A stretch of DNA of 12,950 nt from Actinomycetes bacterium (lineage in GTDB: Bacteria > Actinomycetota > Actinomycetes > Streptosporangiales > Streptosporangiaceae). This document shows, one piece after another, positions 11,136-12,950 of this stretch. Under the pieces are notes generated by a model. That model saw nothing but the letters and a program-made list of their open reading frames with translations, searched no databases and was not told where the DNA came from. The position numbers and the translations under genes were made by a program. The stretch is from assembly GCA_025964635.1 (NCBI GenBank), contig JAOPYP010000330.1:1-12950 (forward strand), given 5' to 3'. The number at the start of each line of letters is the position of its first letter. Position 1 is the first letter of the stretch.

Positions 11136-12644
11136 ATGGCTGATCCTCCCTTCGGCTTTGGTCGACCCGGCGGTTCCGGGAGTTCTGGCGGCCAGGGTGG
11201 CCCCGGCGGATCCGGTGGATCCGGGGGCGGCTCCGGCGACAATCCGGGCGGTAACCCGCTCGGGCCGCTCGGCGACCCGCAGCAATTCGCCGATGCCCTG
11301 CGGCAGTTCGCCGACCTGATGGCGTGGCAGGGCGGTCCGGTCAACTGGGACCTGGCCAAGAACGTGGCCCGGCAGACGGTCGCCGCCGAGGGCGACCCGA
11401 GCGTGCTCGACGCCGACCGCAAGAAGGTCGTGGAAGCCGTCCAGCTCGCCGACTTGTGGCTGAACGAGGCGACCTCGTTCCCCAGCGGGGTCCGCACCGC
11501 GCAGGCCTGGAGCCGGTCCGAGTGGGTCGAGGCCACGCTGCCCGTGTGGTCCCAGCTCTGTGACCCGATCGCCGAGAAGGCCGTGGACGCCCTGGGCGGG
11601 ATGATCAGCGGCAACCCGGAGGAGCTGGCCGGCGAGATGCCCGCCGAGCTGAGCCAGGCACTGCAGGCGGTCACCGGCGGGCTGGGCGGCATGGCCGGCC
11701 TGGGCGGCGGCCTGGGCGCCATGATGAAGCGCATTGGCGGGATGATGGTCGGCGGCCAGACCGGCGCCGCGGTCGGCGGGCTGGCCCGCGAGGTGGTCAG
11801 CTCCACCGATGTCGGGCTTCCCCTGGGCCCGGAGGGCGTGGCCGCGCTGCTGCCCGCCGGGGTGGCGGACTTCGGCCAGGGCCTGTCGATCAGCGCGGAG
11901 GAGATCCGGATCTTCCTGGCGCTGCGCGAGGCGGCCCACCACCGGCTGTTCGCGCACGTGCCGTGGCTGAGGTCGCGGCTGCTGGCCGCGGTCGAGGACT
12001 ACGCCCGGGGCATCACCGTGGACGCGTCGGCGCTGCGCGACGCCATGCCGCAGATCGACCCGTCCAACCCGGAGGCGCTGCGTGAGGCGCTGTCCGACGC
12101 CAGCTTGTTCCAGCCGGAGGACACGCCGCAGCAGAAGGCGGCCCTGGCCCGGCTGGAGACCCTGCTCGCGCTGGTCGAGGGCTGGGTCGCCACCGTGGTG
12201 GGAGAGGCAGCCGGGGACCGGCTGCCGCAGGCGGGCGCGCTGGCCGAGGCCATCCGGCGCCGCCGGGCCACCGGCGGTCCCGCGGAACGCACGTTCGCCA
12301 CGCTGGTCGGGCTGGAACTGCGGCCGCGGCGGCTGCGCGAGGCGGCCGAGATCTGGCGCCGGCTCACCGACGTCCGCGGGGCCGAGGGCCGGGACGCGTT
12401 GTGGGCCCACCCGGACCTGATGCCTACCGCTGAGGACTTCGACGACCCGGAAGGGTTCGTGGCCGGACGGCCCTCGCTGGACATGTCCGCGCTGGACCAG
12501 GAACTGTCCGCGCTGGACGAGGGGATCGGCGAGGCGCCTGGAGAAGCCGGGCCGGATGACGGGCCGGCGTCCGAGCCGGATGACGGGCCGGGCCAGCCGG
12601 GGCCGGGCCAGCCGGGGCCGGGCGGCACGCCGCCCGCACGGTAG
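11136..12644 (+). CDS. DUF2342 (zincin-like, 'zinc-dependent metalloprotease') family protein
   Basis: Actinobacterial protein of unproven activity, often annotated as a putative zinc-dependent hydrolase; one branch of the family (TIGR03883) is tied to F420-producing genomes. The 502-residue protein starts with a Gly/Ser/Pro-rich disordered tract (7-40). A mainly helical body follows (QQFADALRQFADLMAWQGGPVNWDLAKNVARQ, SEWVEATLPVWSQLCDPI). A Gly/Met-rich stretch lies at about 180-215 (GGMAGLGGGLGAMMKRIGGMM). The putative metal motif is LREAAHHRLFAHVPWL (263-278), with Glu265, His268 and His269. A second conserved element is LVEGWVATVV (346-355). The tail after about 465 is acidic and Pro/Gly-rich with short repeats. 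No signal peptide is seen, so it is probably cytoplasmic. The canonical first His of HExxH is Arg264 here, so zinc hydrolysis is not assured. The ATG is supported by GAGAGG 8 nt upstream. Confidence 0.87.
   Translation: MADPPFGFGRPGGSGSSGGQGGPGGSGGSGGGSGDNPGGNPLGPLGDPQQFADALRQFADLMAWQGGPVNWDLAKNVARQTVAAEGDPSVLDADRKKVVEAVQLADLWLNEATSFPSGVRTAQAWSRSEWVEATLPVWSQLCDPIAEKAVDALGGMISGNPEELAGEMPAELSQALQAVTGGLGGMAGLGGGLGAMMKRIGGMMVGGQTGAAVGGLAREVVSSTDVGLPLGPEGVAALLPAGVADFGQGLSISAEEIRIFLALREAAHHRLFAHVPWLRSRLLAAVEDYARGITVDASALRDAMPQIDPSNPEALREALSDASLFQPEDTPQQKAALARLETLLALVEGWVATVVGEAAGDRLPQAGALAEAIRRRRATGGPAERTFATLVGLELRPRRLREAAEIWRRLTDVRGAEGRDALWAHPDLMPTAEDFDDPEGFVAGRPSLDMSALDQELSALDEGIGEAPGEAGPDDGPASEPDDGPGQPGPGQPGPGGTPPAR
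12590..12619 (+). repeat. 15-bp tandem repeat in the DUF2342 C-terminal tail
   Basis: GGGCCAGCCGGGGCC is present twice without mismatch (12590-12604, 12605-12619), encoding repeated GQPGP. A little upstream a GCCGGATGACGGGCCG word also occurs twice (about 12551-12566 and 12575-12590), giving the repeated PDDGP. All lie in the disordered tail, just before the stop codon. Confidence 0.85.
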
Positions 12645-12652
12645 CGCGCGTT

Positions 12653-12668
12653 CGGGCCGTCAGGCCCG
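12653..12668 (+). terminator. GC-rich hairpin after the DUF2342 gene
   Basis: CGGGCC (12653-12658) and GGCCCG (12663-12668) form a perfect 6-bp stem with the 4-nt loop GTCA, starting 9 nt past the stop codon. No U-tract follows, as is usual for actinobacterial terminators. Position right after the gene is the main support. Confidence 0.55.
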
Positions 12669-12701
12669 GCGGGCGGTTCGGGGACCGGCGGCCGGAACGT
12701 G

Positions 12702-12842
12702 TTGTCCACAGGCGGGCCCTGGAGACGGGGCTGCCCGGGGGCGCCCCTGGCCTGCTGCTGGTCCGGGAATTCACCGCCATCCCCCGCTATATCCACAGTG
12801 ACGCTCCGTAGCGTCCCCAGGAAATCCACACGCCTGCCCACA
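12702..12842 (+). promoter_or_regulatory. Cluster of DnaA-box-like TCCACA motifs with a central hairpin
   Basis: TTGTCCACA (12702-12710) equals the Streptomyces DnaA-box consensus as I recall it. ATATCCACA (12789-12797) and AAATCCACA (12822-12830) share its TCCACA core, and CTGCCCACA (12834-12842) is a weaker match. All four are on the plus strand. Between the second and third sits a 6-bp hairpin, GACGCT (12800-12805) / AGCGTC (12810-12815) with loop CCGT. The stretch is locally richer in A and T. It may bind DnaA or another regulator; no dnaA, dnaN or other oriC gene is nearby, so a chromosomal origin is not implied. Confidence 0.5.
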
Positions 12843-12950
12843 GGCGGCTTGGCCCGGACGGCTTCCCACGCCATGAACCCGGGCGGCGATAAGCCCCGTC
12901 ACGCAGCGCCGGAATGTCGGCCGGCCGTGGCAGGCTCGCGCCATGAGGCC

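Larger units (their letters stand above)
12645..12950. other. Gene-free right end of the window
   Basis: About 306 bp with no convincing gene. It holds the hairpin at 12653-12668 and the TCCACA cluster at 12702-12842. A minus-strand frame from ATG 12874 and a short plus-strand frame from ATG 12872 that is open to the edge exist, but neither has a ribosome binding site, recognisable protein content or strong third-position GC bias. An ATG at 12943, with GGCAGG 8 nt upstream, could begin the next plus-strand gene, but only 8 bases are visible. Confidence 0.55.

Noticed and set aside
11067..12410. 447-codon minus-strand open frame
   Set aside because: It is antisense to the DUF2342 gene, and its Gln/Arg/Gly/His-rich product is typical of a shadow frame.
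11999..12874. 291-codon minus-strand open frame reaching into the right intergenic region
   Set aside because: Most of it is antisense to the DUF2342 gene. The remaining first 75 codons have weaker third-position GC bias than the real genes, no ribosome binding site and no recognisable content. A short unknown gene cannot be fully excluded.
12645..12950. Chromosomal replication origin
   Set aside because: Only three or four box-like motifs are present, and none of dnaA, dnaN, recF or rpmH is visible. A cluster of sites alone does not make an oriC.
1..12950. CRISPR array, insertion sequence or phage element
   Set aside because: No regularly spaced repeats, transposase-like product or phage gene was found; the tandem repeats present are adjacent without spacers.

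Overview
The window is very GC-rich and its genes show the strong G/C third-position bias of Actinomycetota. The gene set fits this: F420 (FO synthase), an actinobacterial UPF0182 membrane protein, a YlbL-type PDZ/Lon-like protease and a DUF2342 protein. A filamentous or soil actinomycete is likely, but I cannot fix the order or genus from sequence alone. Gene density is normal, and I see no insertion sequence, phage gene, CRISPR array, tRNA or rRNA.

Layout. Positions 1-1360 (minus): 5' part of fbiC (FO synthase, CofG half), running off the left edge. Positions 1361-1664: gene-free, with strong inverted repeats and a candidate leaderless promoter for fbiC. Positions 1665-4955 (minus): a compact three-gene operon read in the order family-4 glycosyltransferase, mannose-1-phosphate guanylyltransferase-like enzyme, HhH-GPD (AlkA-type) DNA glycosylase. 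Positions 4956-5226: an intergenic leader with a nested palindrome and a 15-bp tandem repeat. Positions 5227-8181 (minus): UPF0182 large membrane protein. Positions 8404-9435 (minus): PDZ/Lon-like secreted protease. Positions 9446-9868 (minus): MoaE, with a candidate leaderless promoter. Positions 9970-11070 (minus): a degenerate SDR/epimerase with a C-terminal membrane helix. Positions 11136-12644 (plus): DUF2342 zincin-like protein, divergent from the SDR. Positions 12645-12950: no convincing gene, but a terminator-like hairpin and a cluster of DnaA-box-like TCCACA motifs around a small hairpin.

How the genes fit together. The right block (UPF0182, PDZ protease, SDR, DUF2342) resembles a conserved actinobacterial neighbourhood; Mycobacterium tuberculosis has UPF0182, PDZ and DUF2342 genes side by side at Rv3193c-Rv3195, from memory. 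It suggests an uncharacterised envelope or protein-quality function. The middle operon supplies an activated sugar (probably GDP-mannose) and a glycosyltransferase, with a base-excision repair gene carried along. fbiC at the left makes the deazaflavin precursor of F420.

The window is mostly ordinary core genome. The points most worth a second look are the TCCACA/DnaA-box cluster at the right end, the nested 20-bp palindrome before the glycosyltransferase operon, the loss of the SDR catalytic residues, the absence of a canonical HExxH in the DUF2342 protein, and short tandem duplications at four separate places. I did not find a clearly new multi-gene system.
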